From an uncultured Mailhella sp. (GTDB lineage Bacteria > Desulfobacterota > Desulfovibrionia > Desulfovibrionales > Desulfovibrionaceae), in NCBI RefSeq assembly GCF_963931295.1, contig NZ_OZ007001.1, forward strand, positions 1,987,137 to 2,051,136: DNA of 64,000 nt, written 5' to 3'. Within the stretch, counting starts at the first letter, position 1, and every line of letters begins with the position of its first letter. This document shows, one piece after another, positions 9,640-18,235 of this stretch. The notes beneath the pieces are model-generated. The model did not search any database, had not been told where the DNA came from, and saw nothing but the letters and a program-made list of their open reading frames with translations. Made by a program: the position numbers and the translations under genes.

Positions 9640-10728
9640 TCAGTTGCTTTGGGTAAGAAGTTTGTCGAGTTCTTCAAGAAAAGCCGCAAGCAGAGCGTCC
9701 TGACCGTTCACGGAACGCAGCACCTTTCCCTTGCGGAATATGACGCCCTTGTCGCGCCCGCCCGCCAGACCGATGTCGGCTTCGCGGGCTTCTCCCGGGC
9801 CGTTGACCACGCATCCCATGACCGCGATCTTGAGACGGCTCGCGGCCGCCGCGGGATGGGACTGCACGTATTCCTCCACCTTTTCGGCCATGCCGATGAG
9901 GTCGATTTCCGTGCGGCCGCAGGTGGGGCAGGAAACGATTTCCGGGCCGCGGCTGCGAAGGCCCACGGCGCGCAGAATTTCCCAGGCCACGGCCACTTCC
10001 CGAACCGGATCGGCCGTGAGGGAGACGCGTATGGTATCGCCGATGCCCTCAAAAAGCAAAAGGCCGAGACCCACCGCGGATTTTACGGTTCCGCGCATGG
10101 GCGTGCCCGCCTCGGTCACGCCGAGATGCAGCGGATAATCCGCCCGTTCGGCCATGAGACGGTAGGCGGCAATGGTGTCCGTCACCGAGGAGGACTTGAG
10201 CGAAACCTTGATGTCGTAGAAGCCGCGCTTCTCCAGCATGCGCACGTGGGAGAGCGCGCTTTCCACCAGCGCCTCGGGCGTGGGGCCGCCGAAGCGCTCC
10301 AGCAGATCCTTCTCCACGGAGCCGCTGTTCACGCCCACGCGGATCACCGCGCCGTTGGCCCTGGCTGCCGCGGCCAGATTGTCCACCGGGCCTTCGCCGC
10401 CGATGTTGCCGGGATTGATGCGCAGCCCTTTGAGGCCTGCGTCGAGCGCGGCGAGGGCGAGGCGGTAGTCGAAGTGAATGTCGGCCACAAGGGGCACGGG
10501 AGAGCGGTCGGCAATGGTTTTCAGGGCGGAGGCGGCCTTTTCGTCGGGCACGGCGAGGCGCACTACTTCGCAGCCTGCGTCGCAGAGTTTTTGTATCTGT
10601 TCCAGCGTGGCGGTGGCGTCGCGCGTGTCGGTGTTGGTCATGCTCTGCACCACGACGGGCGCGCCGCCGCCGATGAGCACGTTGCCGAGCCGAAGCTGCC
10701 GGGTGTGATTTCTGTGGGGAGCGTTCAT
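9640..10728 (-). CDS. ispG: 4-hydroxy-3-methylbut-2-en-1-yl diphosphate synthase
   Basis: IspG catalyses the penultimate MEP step, converting methylerythritol cyclodiphosphate to HMBDP with a [4Fe-4S] cluster. The 362-residue protein starts at the ATG at 10728, preceded by AAGGAG six bases upstream. Its cluster ligands are visible as [11 protein letters not shown] and, about 32 residues later, [10 protein letters not shown]. The TIM-barrel half has [10 protein letters not shown] and IRVGVNSGS. Its start codon overlaps the stop of the upstream transporter gene (ATGA), and proS follows closely. Confidence 0.96.
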   Translation of the reverse strand: MNAPHRNHTRQLRLGNVLIGGGAPVVVQSMTNTDTRDATATLEQIQKLCDAGCEVVRLAVPDEKAASALKTIADRSPVPLVADIHFDYRLALAALDAGLKGLRINPGNIGGEGPVDNLAAAARANGAVIRVGVNSGSVEKDLLERFGGPTPEALVESALSHVRMLEKRGFYDIKVSLKSSSVTDTIAAYRLMAERADYPLHLGVTEAGTPMRGTVKSAVGLGLLLFEGIGDTIRVSLTADPVREVAVAWEILRAVGLRSRGPEIVSCPTCGRTEIDLIGMAEKVEEYVQSHPAAAASRLKIAVMGCVVNGPGEAREADIGLAGGRDKGVIFRKGKVLRSVNGQDALLAAFLEELDKLLTQSN

Positions 10729-11645
10729 GCTTTCTCCTTGAAGCTGCGCAGATGGTGTAGCGCGTCCCAGGTGTAGATGACAAGGGCCAGCCAGATGACG
10801 GGGAAGGAGATCATGTCGGAGGGCTTCATGCTTTCTCCGAGCACGGTGATGGCCAGCAGAAAGGAAATGGACGGGCTGACGTACTGCAGAATGCCTATGG
10901 TGGCAAGGGTGACGCGGCGGGCCGCGTAGCCGAACATGAGCAGCGGCAGACCGGTGAAGGCGATGGTGCAGGCGAGCAGAACCGGACGCAGGGGGCCGTA
11001 GCCGACGATGCCGAAGCCCGGTTCCGTGAAGCCGAGCCAGAGCAGCGAGAGGGGCATGAGCATGAGCGCCTGCACGAAGAGGCTGGGCGCGGAAGGCATG
11101 CGCAGGGTTTTCTGCACGTAGCCGTAGAAGGCGAAGGAAAAGGCGAGAGTGAGGCCGATCCACGGAATGTGGCCGTAGGCGAGAACGCTTGCCGATACGC
11201 CCACGACGGCCAGGGCGACGGCGGCTCCCTGCGCGCGCGACAGTGTTTCGCCGAGCAGAAGACGCCCCATGAGCACGTTGAGCAGGGGAGTGATGAAGTA
11301 GCCCAGAGAGGATTCCACGATGCGCCCGGTGGTGACGGCGAGAAGATAGACGCTCCAGTTCAGGCCGAGCAGCGCGGCGGCAAGAAAGAGGGAGAGCAGT
11401 GTGCGTCTGCTTTCAAAGGCGGCGCGCACGGCCGGAAACTGACGGGTGACGGCCAGCACGGCGCCGAGAAAGATCACGGTCCAGATCATGCGGTGGGCCA
11501 TGATGGAAATGGGATTCAGGGCGCCGAGCAGCGGCCAGAACAGCACGGCGAGCCCCCACAGAAGATGGGCGGCAAGACCTGCGCCGGTTCCCGCGCAGGA
11601 GCCGGTGCATTCCCTGGGCATGAAGGAGAGGTGAAGATGCATCAT
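10725..11645 (-). CDS. EamA/RarD-family membrane transporter
   Basis: This is a protein of about 306 residues with ten hydrophobic segments, matching the RarD branch of the drug/metabolite transporter superfamily: LLWGLAVLFWPLL near the start, GLNWSVYLLAV, ESSLGYFITPLLNVLMG and GILQYVSPSISFLLA are typical landmarks. The substrate of RarD proteins is not settled. The start is uncertain, because the two adjacent ATGs at 11645 and 11642 lack a good ribosome binding site and an open frame continues upstream. It is translationally coupled to ispG by a four-base overlap. Confidence 0.85.
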   Translation of the reverse strand: MMHLHLSFMPRECTGSCAGTGAGLAAHLLWGLAVLFWPLLGALNPISIMAHRMIWTVIFLGAVLAVTRQFPAVRAAFESRRTLLSLFLAAALLGLNWSVYLLAVTTGRIVESSLGYFITPLLNVLMGRLLLGETLSRAQGAAVALAVVGVSASVLAYGHIPWIGLTLAFSFAFYGYVQKTLRMPSAPSLFVQALMLMPLSLLWLGFTEPGFGIVGYGPLRPVLLACTIAFTGLPLLMFGYAARRVTLATIGILQYVSPSISFLLAITVLGESMKPSDMISFPVIWLALVIYTWDALHHLRSFKEKA

Positions 11646-12038
11646 GAAAACTGACGGTCGGGCGCTCTGCGGGGCGGATGTTTCAGGCGGGCGTGAAAGG
11701 AGGATGGGCGTTTTCCGGCAAAGGCTTCGGCGCGGCGGAAACGCCCATGAGAGGAGTCTGTTTCTCTCAGACAAGCGCCGTCGGCTCGCGGAATCTCCCG
11801 GCCCGAAACAGACGCCTTCGCGGCGCGGGAGGTGGCTGGGCGGCGAAACGCGCTTTTTTCGGCCTGCGTCTCCTTGCGGCAGCGCAGGGGGCGCCTGGCG
11901 TTCTGGCGGCGCGAGCGTCCGTAACCAGCAAGTCCGCTCTTCCGCGGTGGGGCGGAAGAGCGGACTGCGCGTGAACAAAAAGGCGCTTCGGAACGTTTCG
12001 TCCGCGACGCGGACGGCCCGAAGACGAGGCCGGAAAGA
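11646..12038. other. Non-coding gap with one long hairpin
   Basis: About 390 GC-rich bases separate the RarD-like gene from the SLOG-like gene. The only notable structure is the 15-base inverted repeat at 11931-11966. The promoter of the rarD-ispG-proS operon should lie here, but no clear promoter elements were found. Confidence 0.45.
11931..11966. repeat. Perfect 15-bp inverted repeat
   Basis: AGTCCGCTCTTCCGC at 11931-11945 is followed after six bases by its exact reverse complement at 11952-11966. It lies about 75 bases downstream of the SLOG-like gene. There is no T tract on either side, so it may be a transcript-end stabiliser instead of an intrinsic terminator. Confidence 0.7.
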
Positions 12039-12593
12039 CTAGCGGTTGAAGGAACGGGCGTAGAGCTCCACGATGGCCCGGCGGCCGTTGGCTTCCAGGA
12101 AGCGGGTGCCGGTGGCGGTGAAGCGCGAATGCTTGATGATGGGATCGTCCTTCTTCACCCATTCGTCGTTGATCCAGCGGAACCAGGCGTCCTTCTTCTG
12201 ATCGAAGACGAGCAGGGGCTTGTTGCACAGCTTGGCGAATTCCGCGCCCCAGCCGGTGCCGCCCTTGACGGTCTTGTCTTCCTGAATTTCACCGACGACG
12301 AGCACTTCGCTGCCGCTGCTCACCTGCCAGCAGATGGACTGGAGGACTTTGCGGAACAGCGGAGCGCGGGTGTATTCGCGGCCCATGAGGCGGGAAACAT
12401 AGGTCATGCTGACGTCCTTGAGCGCCAGTTCGTCCTGAGTGAGCACGCGAACGCCGCGCGTGCGCTCTATCTGATGGCCTTCAAAGCTGTAGTTGACCTC
12501 TTCGATGCCCCAGGCTTCGGCCTGAGCTCCAAAGAACTGTTCAGCGCCGGCAGCGCCGCCGCTGAAAAGAACGCACTGTTTCGGATCAAGCAT
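12039..12593 (-). CDS. Orphan SLOG-like nucleotide-binding protein
   Basis: I do not recognise a named family for this 184-residue protein. Two glycine-rich motifs resemble the SLOG/DprA-LOG nucleotide-binding fold: FSGGAAGAEQFFG at residues 9-21 and KGGTGWGAEFA near residue 114. The pattern of strand, glycine loop and helix at the start, then GSEVLVVGEIQ before the second loop, also fits a Rossmann-like fold. The end is Arg-rich with no membrane segment, so a cytoplasmic protein is likely. The ATG at 12593 has GGGAGGA upstream. It stands alone, about 60 bases from the lipoprotein gene. Function unknown; nucleotide sensing or cleavage is only an inference. Confidence 0.7.
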   Translation of the reverse strand: MLDPKQCVLFSGGAAGAEQFFGAQAEAWGIEEVNYSFEGHQIERTRGVRVLTQDELALKDVSMTYVSRLMGREYTRAPLFRKVLQSICWQVSSGSEVLVVGEIQEDKTVKGGTGWGAEFAKLCNKPLLVFDQKKDAWFRWINDEWVKKDDPIIKHSRFTATGTRFLEANGRRAIVELYARSFNR

Positions 12594-12652
12594 CTGGTCC
12601 TCCCAGAGTAGATGGTGTTACGGAAAAGGATAAATATGGATCCTGCGGAGGA

Positions 12653-13141
12653 TCAGTATTCAGGTTCGACGCGACGGGTGCCGTTGGCTCCCACGACGAT
12701 GCGCACGCGTTGGCCGGGAGTGATGTAGGGATCCTTGCCCTGAACGATGACTTCTTCGCTGCCGTTGTCGTAGCGCACGGTGATCTGCAGGCCGGTCTGC
12801 TGCGAGGCGAGATTGCCCGCGCCTGCGCCTGCTGCGCCGCCGAGCAGCGCGCCGCCCACGGTGGCGAGGGTGCGGCCGGAGCCGCTGCCTATGGTGCTGC
12901 CGATGACGCCGCCAGCAATGGCGCCGATGACGCCGCCGACGGTCTGCTTGGAGCTTGCGCCGCTGTTGATGTTGACTTCCCTGACTTCCGTAGCCGTGGC
13001 GCGGTACACGGTAAAGGACTGACGCGCTTCACCGGCGTTGTAGTCGTAACCGCCGAGCTGCGGTCCGCATCCCGGAAGCGCGGGAAGGGCGACCGCCATG
13101 GCTGCGGCCAGAATCAGGGCCGACGACTTACGAAAACGCAT
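12653..13141 (-). CDS. Glycine-zipper 2TM outer-membrane lipoprotein (SlyB-like)
   Basis: Starting at the ATG at 13141 (AGGAGA upstream), the 162-residue protein begins with a signal peptide that ends in a lipobox, LPGC, so the mature protein would be lipidated at Cys 25. The centre is a glycine zipper, GGVIGAIAGGVIGSTIGSG followed by GGALLGGAAGAGAG, which forms two closely packed helices. The C-terminal 50 residues form a small beta domain (QITVRYDNGSEEVIV). Members such as SlyB and OsmB help keep the outer membrane intact. An upstream in-frame extension to 13294 is rejected because it lacks signal-peptide character. Confidence 0.88.
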   Translation of the reverse strand: MRFRKSSALILAAAMAVALPALPGCGPQLGGYDYNAGEARQSFTVYRATATEVREVNINSGASSKQTVGGVIGAIAGGVIGSTIGSGSGRTLATVGGALLGGAAGAGAGNLASQQTGLQITVRYDNGSEEVIVQGKDPYITPGQRVRIVVGANGTRRVEPEY

Positions 13142-13340
13142 AACAGTCTCCTGTAAAGACGAAGTGGAAACAAGAGTGCTTCCATCATAACCAGCTTGCG
13201 GGGAATGTCCAGTTAAGAACGCCTTGCGCTGCTTCTGCACGCGGAAAATCCGGCTGGCCCTGCGCCTGCGGCGGGGCGGTCGTTCGTTCTGCACCTGTTC
13301 TGTGTGCGGACAAAGGCGCGGCGAAGAAGTTGCACGGCAT

Positions 13341-13367
13341 TAAATAAAAGACCCCGGCAAGCCGGGG
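13341..13367 (-). terminator. Rho-independent terminator after the RRM gene
   Basis: CCCCGGC at 13352-13358 pairs with GCCGGGG at 13361-13367 around a two-base loop, and the minus-strand transcript then reads UCUUUUAUUU. It is about 30 bases after the stop codon of the RNA-binding protein gene. Confidence 0.8.
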
Positions 13368-13398
13368 TGGAACAAGGCTGCTTGGACAGCCTCAGCAA

Positions 13399-13662
13399 CT
13401 AGTAGCGGGGACGGGGAGCACGGGGCTTCGCTTCGTTCACGCGCAGGGTGCGTCCGCCGAAGCTGGTGTTGTCCAGAGCTTCAATGGCGGCAGCGGCCGC
13501 GGGATCTTCCATCTCGACAAAACCAAAACCACGGGCACGCCCGGTTTCACGGTCGCTCACCAGCTTTACGGAGAGCACGTTGCCGTAAGGGGCAAAAAGA
13601 TTCTGAACCTGCTCTTCGGTGGCGGACCAGGGAAGATTCCCGACATAAATAGACTTGGCCAT
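13399..13662 (-). CDS. RRM-type RNA-binding protein
   Basis: The 87-residue protein is one RNA recognition motif: RNP2 is IYVGNLPWSA at the start and RNP1 is RGFGFVEM at about residues 44-51. The short tail RAPRPRY is basic. Bacterial single-RRM proteins of this size are mostly found in cyanobacteria and deltaproteobacteria and are often cold or stress induced; their targets are largely unknown. The ATG at 13662 has GAGG upstream. The gene is monocistronic, with a terminator downstream and an AT-rich region of over 250 bases upstream. Confidence 0.9.
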   Translation of the reverse strand: MAKSIYVGNLPWSATEEQVQNLFAPYGNVLSVKLVSDRETGRARGFGFVEMEDPAAAAAIEALDNTSFGGRTLRVNEAKPRAPRPRY

Positions 13663-14393
13663 GAGAAAAACCTCACACAAAAGAAATCTAAAACCCACAC
13701 CCTGCTCCGGCAAACCGATTGCCCAGAGTGTCTCTCCTGTCTATCAGCTATGCCCCAACGGCAAGATCAAGTCAATGCGTCTTTGGTATTTTTTTCTCAT
13801 TTTATCAGCCCGGAAAGTTCTTTTTTTCCCTGTTATTGCAAATAAATATGCCGTGTCGGAAAGAAATCTGGAGAGAATTTCAGATATTTTTTGGGGAGGA
13901 GAAGAAATATGCCTCAGATAGCCGGAATCAGTGCGCCTCAGAGCGCATCCCCTGCGGAAAGGGCGGGCGGGTCGAAATATCGGAAGAAAAATAAATGTTG
14001 AGTGATATGAGTGAATTATACTTGTGCGTCTGAGCTTGTGAATGAAGTCGTGAACGGTGCGTTCCGCGCGGCGGGCGGTTTTGCGGCGCACGGAGCCGCC
14101 AAAAGGGCGGCTGAGCCGTTTTCGGCGCGGGCAGGCGCGGAAAGACGGCCGATTTACGGCAGCGCGAGTCGGACAGGGGAGCGGCGGACGGCGCAGGATT
14201 CATGCAAGAAAGAGGCGGCACGCGGCATCGGCGCTCAGACGGAGGAAGGTTTCGGAGGCGGGCAGTTCTTGGCTGGCTGCACGGCGCTCGGCGCGCAAGC
14301 GGAGAACGGGCAGGGGGGGCTGCCGCCGCGGGCCGTGCGCGCCAAAGGAAGCAGCGGCGCTTCGGCAAAAGGGCGCGCCTCTTCCGGCGAAGG
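13663..14393. other. Gap with AT-rich leader of the RRM gene
   Basis: About 730 bases lie between the RRM gene and mutL. The part at 13740-14000 is strikingly AT-rich with homopolymer T runs, and the part at 14040-14393 is GC-rich like the genes around it. No convincing gene is present. The AT-rich half probably carries the RRM promoter and a long 5' leader. I see no clear mutL terminator. Confidence 0.5.
13748..13775 (-). promoter_or_regulatory. Possible sigma-70 promoter of the RRM gene
   Basis: On the minus strand TTGACT (13775-13770) is followed after 17 bases by CATAGC (13753-13748). The -35 match is good and the -10 match is weak. It would leave a leader of about 80 bases before the RRM start codon. 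Confidence 0.35.
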
Positions 14394-16457
14394 TCAGGAC
14401 TGCCGACGCTTGAACAGCTTTTCGAGATCGGCCTTTTCCAGCGTCACGGCGCAGGGTCTGCCGTGGGGGCAGAAGTCCGGCGATTCCGTGCGCAGCCACT
14501 GCCGGATGAGATGCATGGCGTCGTCGGGCGTGAGATGTTGTCCTGCGCGGATGGCCGTGGCGCAGGCGTGATGAATCCACACGCCCTCCAGATCGTCCAC
14601 GCGTCCGGAGAGCGCCTCGCGCAGAAAGGCCGAGGCTTCGGCGCGATCCATTTCCGGGGGCATGGTCTGCACGAGGCACTGATTGCCCCGGCACGAGGTT
14701 TCAAAGCCGAGCTTGAGCAGGTTGTCCCGAATCTCCAGCAGGCGTTCCGTCTCCGCGGGGTGCAGATCCATCTTGAGAGGCACGAGCAGCGGCTGCGCCA
14801 CGCCGCGCGAGCCGCCGTTGCGGAACTTTTCATAGAAGATGCGTTCGTGCATGGCGTGCTGATCCAGAATCAGCAGCGTGTCGTCGTTCTGGGAAAGCAC
14901 GAGATAGGTGCGGGCCACCTGACCGAGATAGCGGAAGCCGCGCAGGGGCGAGACGTCCGCGCTCTGCTCTGGGCGCGCCTCCGGCAGCGGGAGATCGAGA
15001 GGCTTCGGCGCGGCCTTGATTTCCGGCGCAGTCGCTGTTGCCTCCGCAGGCGTCGCAACGGGCGCGGAGGGCGCAGGCTGCGCTTCGGTCGTCAGGCTTT
15101 CCGAGGACTCGACAAAAGGTTCGGCGTCTTCCGACTCCCGGTTCACGGGAAGGGGCGGCACGGATGCGGAGCGAGGATGCGGCACGGCAAAGCCCGTCTT
15201 TTCGCGGACGACGCTTTTGTTCGATCGCCCGGTGACGAAGTCCCGTTCGGGCATGCTGCGTTCGCGAAGTCCTGCGGGGCCGTCGTCCTGAAAGTCAAAG
15301 GACGCGCGGGGCGGCGTTTTCTGCTTCGGCATCACGCGCACGGCGTCGGCCTCGCCCCAGAAGCCCAGCGGGCGCGCAGGGCGTTCCTTTTCCTGCACGG
15401 CGGGGGCGTCCGCGCGTTCGGCAAAGCGTTCGGAAGCGAGCGGCACGCCCGCAAGCGCGCTGCCCACGGCGCGCAGCACGGCGGCGAACACGGTCTGCTC
15501 GTCGCGGAAGCGGACTTCGTTCTTGGCGGGATGCACGTTGACGTCCACTTCCTCGGGCGGCATGTCGATGAACAGCACGGTCTGCGGATAGTCGCGGCTG
15601 GTGAGACGGCCCTGATAGACCTGACGCACGGCGCGCATGAGCAGCCTGTCGTTGACGGCGCGGCCGTTCACGTAGAAGAGCATGCGGTCGGCGCGCGGCT
15701 GTGAGGAGCGCGGATCGGAGGTGAGACCGTGCAGATGCATGCCCGACGTCGTCACGTCGAAGGGACGCAGGGCGTCCACCACGGCGGGCGGCCACAGCAG
15801 GGCCATGCGCTGGGCGAGCGTCTGCCCCGCCTCGAAGCGGACGAGCTCCCGGGAACCGGCCTTGAGCGTGAAGCCGACGTCCATGCGGGCGAGGGCGAGT
15901 CTGGTGAAGAGTTCCTGCGCTTTTTTCTGCTCTGTGGCGGGCGTTTTCAGAAATTTCAGTCGTGCAGGAATGTTGGAGAACAGCTCGGAAACTTCCACCA
16001 CGGTGCCCTGATTGAGCGCCGCCGGGGCCACGGAGCGGATGGAGCCGTAGAGCACGTCGATGCAGAAGGCCTCGCCGGTGGAGCCGTCGTCCTCCAGTGG
16101 AGCGGAGGTCATGCGGAAGCGCGACACGGACGCAATGCTGGGCAGGGCCTCGCCGCGGAAGCCGTAGGAGCGGATGTTCATGAGATCGGCCACGTCGGCG
16201 ATTTTGCTGGTGGCGTGACGGGTCACGGCGAGCTCCAGCTGATCGCCGCTCACTCCGCGGCCGTTGTCGGTCACGCGGATCATGGTCTGACCGCCGTTTT
16301 CCAGTTCCGCCAGCACGCTGGTGGCTCCGGCGTCGAGGCTGTTTTCCACAAGTTCCTTGACCACGCTGGCCGGACGTTCCACCACTTCGCCGGCGGCGAT
16401 CTGGTTGGAAAGTTCGGGAGGAAGCAGGCGGATGATTTTTTGGGCGTTCGTGTTCAT
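14394..16457 (-). CDS. mutL: DNA mismatch repair protein MutL (endonuclease type)
   Basis: The 687-residue protein has the GHKL ATPase half of MutL: IAAGEVVERPASVVKELVEN, DNGRGVSGDQ, TRHATSKI and YGFRGEALPSIASV. A long proline- and acidic-rich linker from about residue 340 to 490 is followed by the dimerisation domain. That domain carries DQHAMHERIFYE, which matches the DQHA(X)2E(X)4E endonuclease motif missing from E. coli MutL, and ends with CPHGRP. This protein should therefore nick the strand itself, with no need for MutH. AAGGA precedes the ATG. It appears to be transcribed alone. Confidence 0.96.
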   Translation of the reverse strand: MNTNAQKIIRLLPPELSNQIAAGEVVERPASVVKELVENSLDAGATSVLAELENGGQTMIRVTDNGRGVSGDQLELAVTRHATSKIADVADLMNIRSYGFRGEALPSIASVSRFRMTSAPLEDDGSTGEAFCIDVLYGSIRSVAPAALNQGTVVEVSELFSNIPARLKFLKTPATEQKKAQELFTRLALARMDVGFTLKAGSRELVRFEAGQTLAQRMALLWPPAVVDALRPFDVTTSGMHLHGLTSDPRSSQPRADRMLFYVNGRAVNDRLLMRAVRQVYQGRLTSRDYPQTVLFIDMPPEEVDVNVHPAKNEVRFRDEQTVFAAVLRAVGSALAGVPLASERFAERADAPAVQEKERPARPLGFWGEADAVRVMPKQKTPPRASFDFQDDGPAGLRERSMPERDFVTGRSNKSVVREKTGFAVPHPRSASVPPLPVNRESEDAEPFVESSESLTTEAQPAPSAPVATPAEATATAPEIKAAPKPLDLPLPEARPEQSADVSPLRGFRYLGQVARTYLVLSQNDDTLLILDQHAMHERIFYEKFRNGGSRGVAQPLLVPLKMDLHPAETERLLEIRDNLLKLGFETSCRGNQCLVQTMPPEMDRAEASAFLREALSGRVDDLEGVWIHHACATAIRAGQHLTPDDAMHLIRQWLRTESPDFCPHGRPCAVTLEKADLEKLFKRRQS

Positions 16458-17052
16458 GGGAGTCCTTTGCTTGAGTGACGCGCGGCGTTGCGATTGATAT
16501 TTTCGGGCGAAACGTCAGGAAGTCAAGACGGGGAAAGAGAAGCGGCGCGTCGGCGGAAAAGAGGGGCGGCTGTTGCTGATCGTCGGAATCGCCCGGCGGG
16601 CCGGGAGCGTTGCGGGGAGAGTCGGGGTGAAGCTGCGGCAGAGGGGCGCGGGAAAAGGGGAAAGACAGGCGGCGGGCCGTACGCGGCGCGTGAGGCGTGG
16701 GAACGTTCGGCGCGCCGGAGCTGGACAAACGCGGCAGACCGTCACGGCGGGGGAAAAATTGCGTTTTTCAGAGGAAGACGTCAGCGGTAGGAAACGTGCT
16801 TCGGCGTTCGGCAACGCGCGCTGCCCTTTGTGAGCGTGAACCGCCGTTTGTGAGCGCGCCGCCGGGAGGACGCACAGGGGCGCATTTCTGGGATCGCCTC
16901 GTCCTGGGAACATCTCGTCCGGAGCTCCGAGTCTTGGGCGCGCAACACCCTTCGGGCTGCCGGGTCCTGGACTGTTGCCGCGCTCCGTTCGGCGCGCGGT
17001 TCCTTCCCGGGTCGGGCGGGCGCTGATGAGGAAAGTGCGCCTTGCGGCGGGA
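16458..17052. other. GC-rich gap, nothing recognised
   Basis: This stretch of nearly 600 bases between the exonuclease gene and mutL has only Arg-rich open frames without ribosome binding sites. A GAGGAAAG string near 17030 recalls RNase P RNA, but the rest of that signature is missing. No terminator with a T tract was found. Confidence 0.45.
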
Positions 17053-17733
17053 TCAGGCGGATTTTTTGGCCTTGCGCTGACGCGGCGGCTGACTGCCGCC
17101 CTGACGCAGCATGTGGAAATACAGTTCGCGTCCCACCCAGGCGTCGGTGGCGGCGTATTTTATCTGCTGCACGGTGAGTTCGTGGTTTTCCCAGTTGGAG
17201 CACTGGGCGCTTTTGCTGATGCGGAAGCCCAGCAGATTGGCGGCCAGAGTGCGCAGGCCCTGTGCCTGAATGCCGCGCGCGCGGGCCATGGCGGCAAGGT
17301 CCGCCACGCCGTCGGCCGCAAAGGGATGAATGCGGGCAAGGGCCTTCATGTCGTCGTGAATGGCCACGCCGGCCTTCAGCACGCGGGGAGAGGAAAGCAG
17401 TTCGGCTACGTCTTCGGAAAAAGGCGTGTGCGTGAGCTGAATGAGGTACACGGTTTCCGCCGTGGCAAGCTGAATGAGGGCCGGGCGGCAGGTCTTGCCC
17501 TTGGTGAAGGTGGGGCGGGTCTCGGTGTCGAAGCCGAGCACGTTTTCCTGCCACAGATCGTTCAGCGCTGCGGCCAGCGCGTTTTCGTCCTGCACGAGCA
17601 CGACGGGACCTTCCCACGCGCGGAGGGGGAGAAGGTTGATTTCCTCCTTGCTCAGGGACGGCTGAAGAACGACGGGCGAGAGCGACTGTCGATGCGGTGC
17701 GCGGGACGGGGAAGATGCGTTGTTGCCGGACAT
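17053..17733 (-). CDS. 3'-5' exonuclease domain protein (DEDDy, RNase D/WRN-like)
   Basis: The 226-residue protein consists of one DnaQ-like exonuclease domain. ExoI is LGFDTETRP near residue 67, ExoII is VAIHDDMKAL, and ExoIII is YAATDAWVGREL with the tyrosine of the DEDDy class. The HRDC domains of full RNase D are absent and the tail is a basic stretch (RQRKAKKSA). It could trim RNA 3' ends or single-stranded DNA; the family does not settle which. The ATG at 17733 has AAAGG about ten bases upstream. The longer frame to 17781 looks like leader sequence. Confidence 0.88.
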   Translation of the reverse strand: MSGNNASSPSRAPHRQSLSPVVLQPSLSKEEINLLPLRAWEGPVVLVQDENALAAALNDLWQENVLGFDTETRPTFTKGKTCRPALIQLATAETVYLIQLTHTPFSEDVAELLSSPRVLKAGVAIHDDMKALARIHPFAADGVADLAAMARARGIQAQGLRTLAANLLGFRISKSAQCSNWENHELTVQQIKYAATDAWVGRELYFHMLRQGGSQPPRQRKAKKSA

Positions 17734-18235
17734 AAATAATACCTTTCTGGCGAGACTAGCATGGAAAGACAGAGGGGGCAAGCCGTCTGCTGCCGCTCTG
17801 GCGGAGTCCGTGGGGGAACGTATGTTCTGCCGGACAGTTACGGTAAAAATAACGATACGTTATGCAAAAACTCGCCGGCATGCGTTCGTTTTCCCCGGTA
17901 TTGCCGGAGCGCGGAGGCGGCAAGCGTTCCTTCAGGCTCTGTTCGTCGTCTGTTGCCTCTCGGGAGGCTTATGCGTTGCAGAGATTGAAGACAAATATTC
18001 CGCCTCCGGACGCCGATGAGAGTCCGGAGGCGGAAAAACGCGTCGATGACGCCATCTTCAAGAATCGCGCAGGGCGTTGTTGCGGCGATTCTGCCGCGTT
18101 TCAACATTCGACAAGAAAGCCGCTGCGGCAGCATGCCTGTTTTTTCCGGCAACGTCGCGCGACGGCGCAGAAAGCGCTTCCGTTTTCCGCGCGTCGGCAT
18201 TCATGGGAGACCGGGGTGCGCGCTGTTTTGCCGGG
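17734..18235. other. Non-coding gap between mnmE and the exonuclease gene
   Basis: About 500 bases hold no gene I can support. A 14-base hairpin lies at 17998-18035. The rest is moderately GC-rich with a short AT-rich patch near 17840-17870 that could be the promoter of the exonuclease gene. Confidence 0.45.
17998..18035 (-). terminator. Strong hairpin downstream of mnmE
   Basis: TTCCGCCTCCGGAC at 17998-18011 pairs perfectly with GTCCGGAGGCGGAA at 18022-18035 around a ten-base loop. On the minus strand the following bases are TATTTGTC, a poor U tract, so termination is possible but not certain. It is about 200 bases past the mnmE stop codon and would end the ccm-mnmE operon. Confidence 0.55.

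Noticed and set aside
13655-13994. Short plus-strand frames in the AT-rich RRM leader
   Set aside because: They start within the RRM gene region, have no ribosome binding site and no domain.
14202-15704. Plus-strand open frame of 500 codons opposite mutL
   Set aside because: Shadow of the mutL C-terminal half, which has clear motifs.
17029-17045. GAGGAAAG string recalling RNase P RNA
   Set aside because: The GTCCGGGC continuation and the other conserved regions of RNase P RNA are not present.
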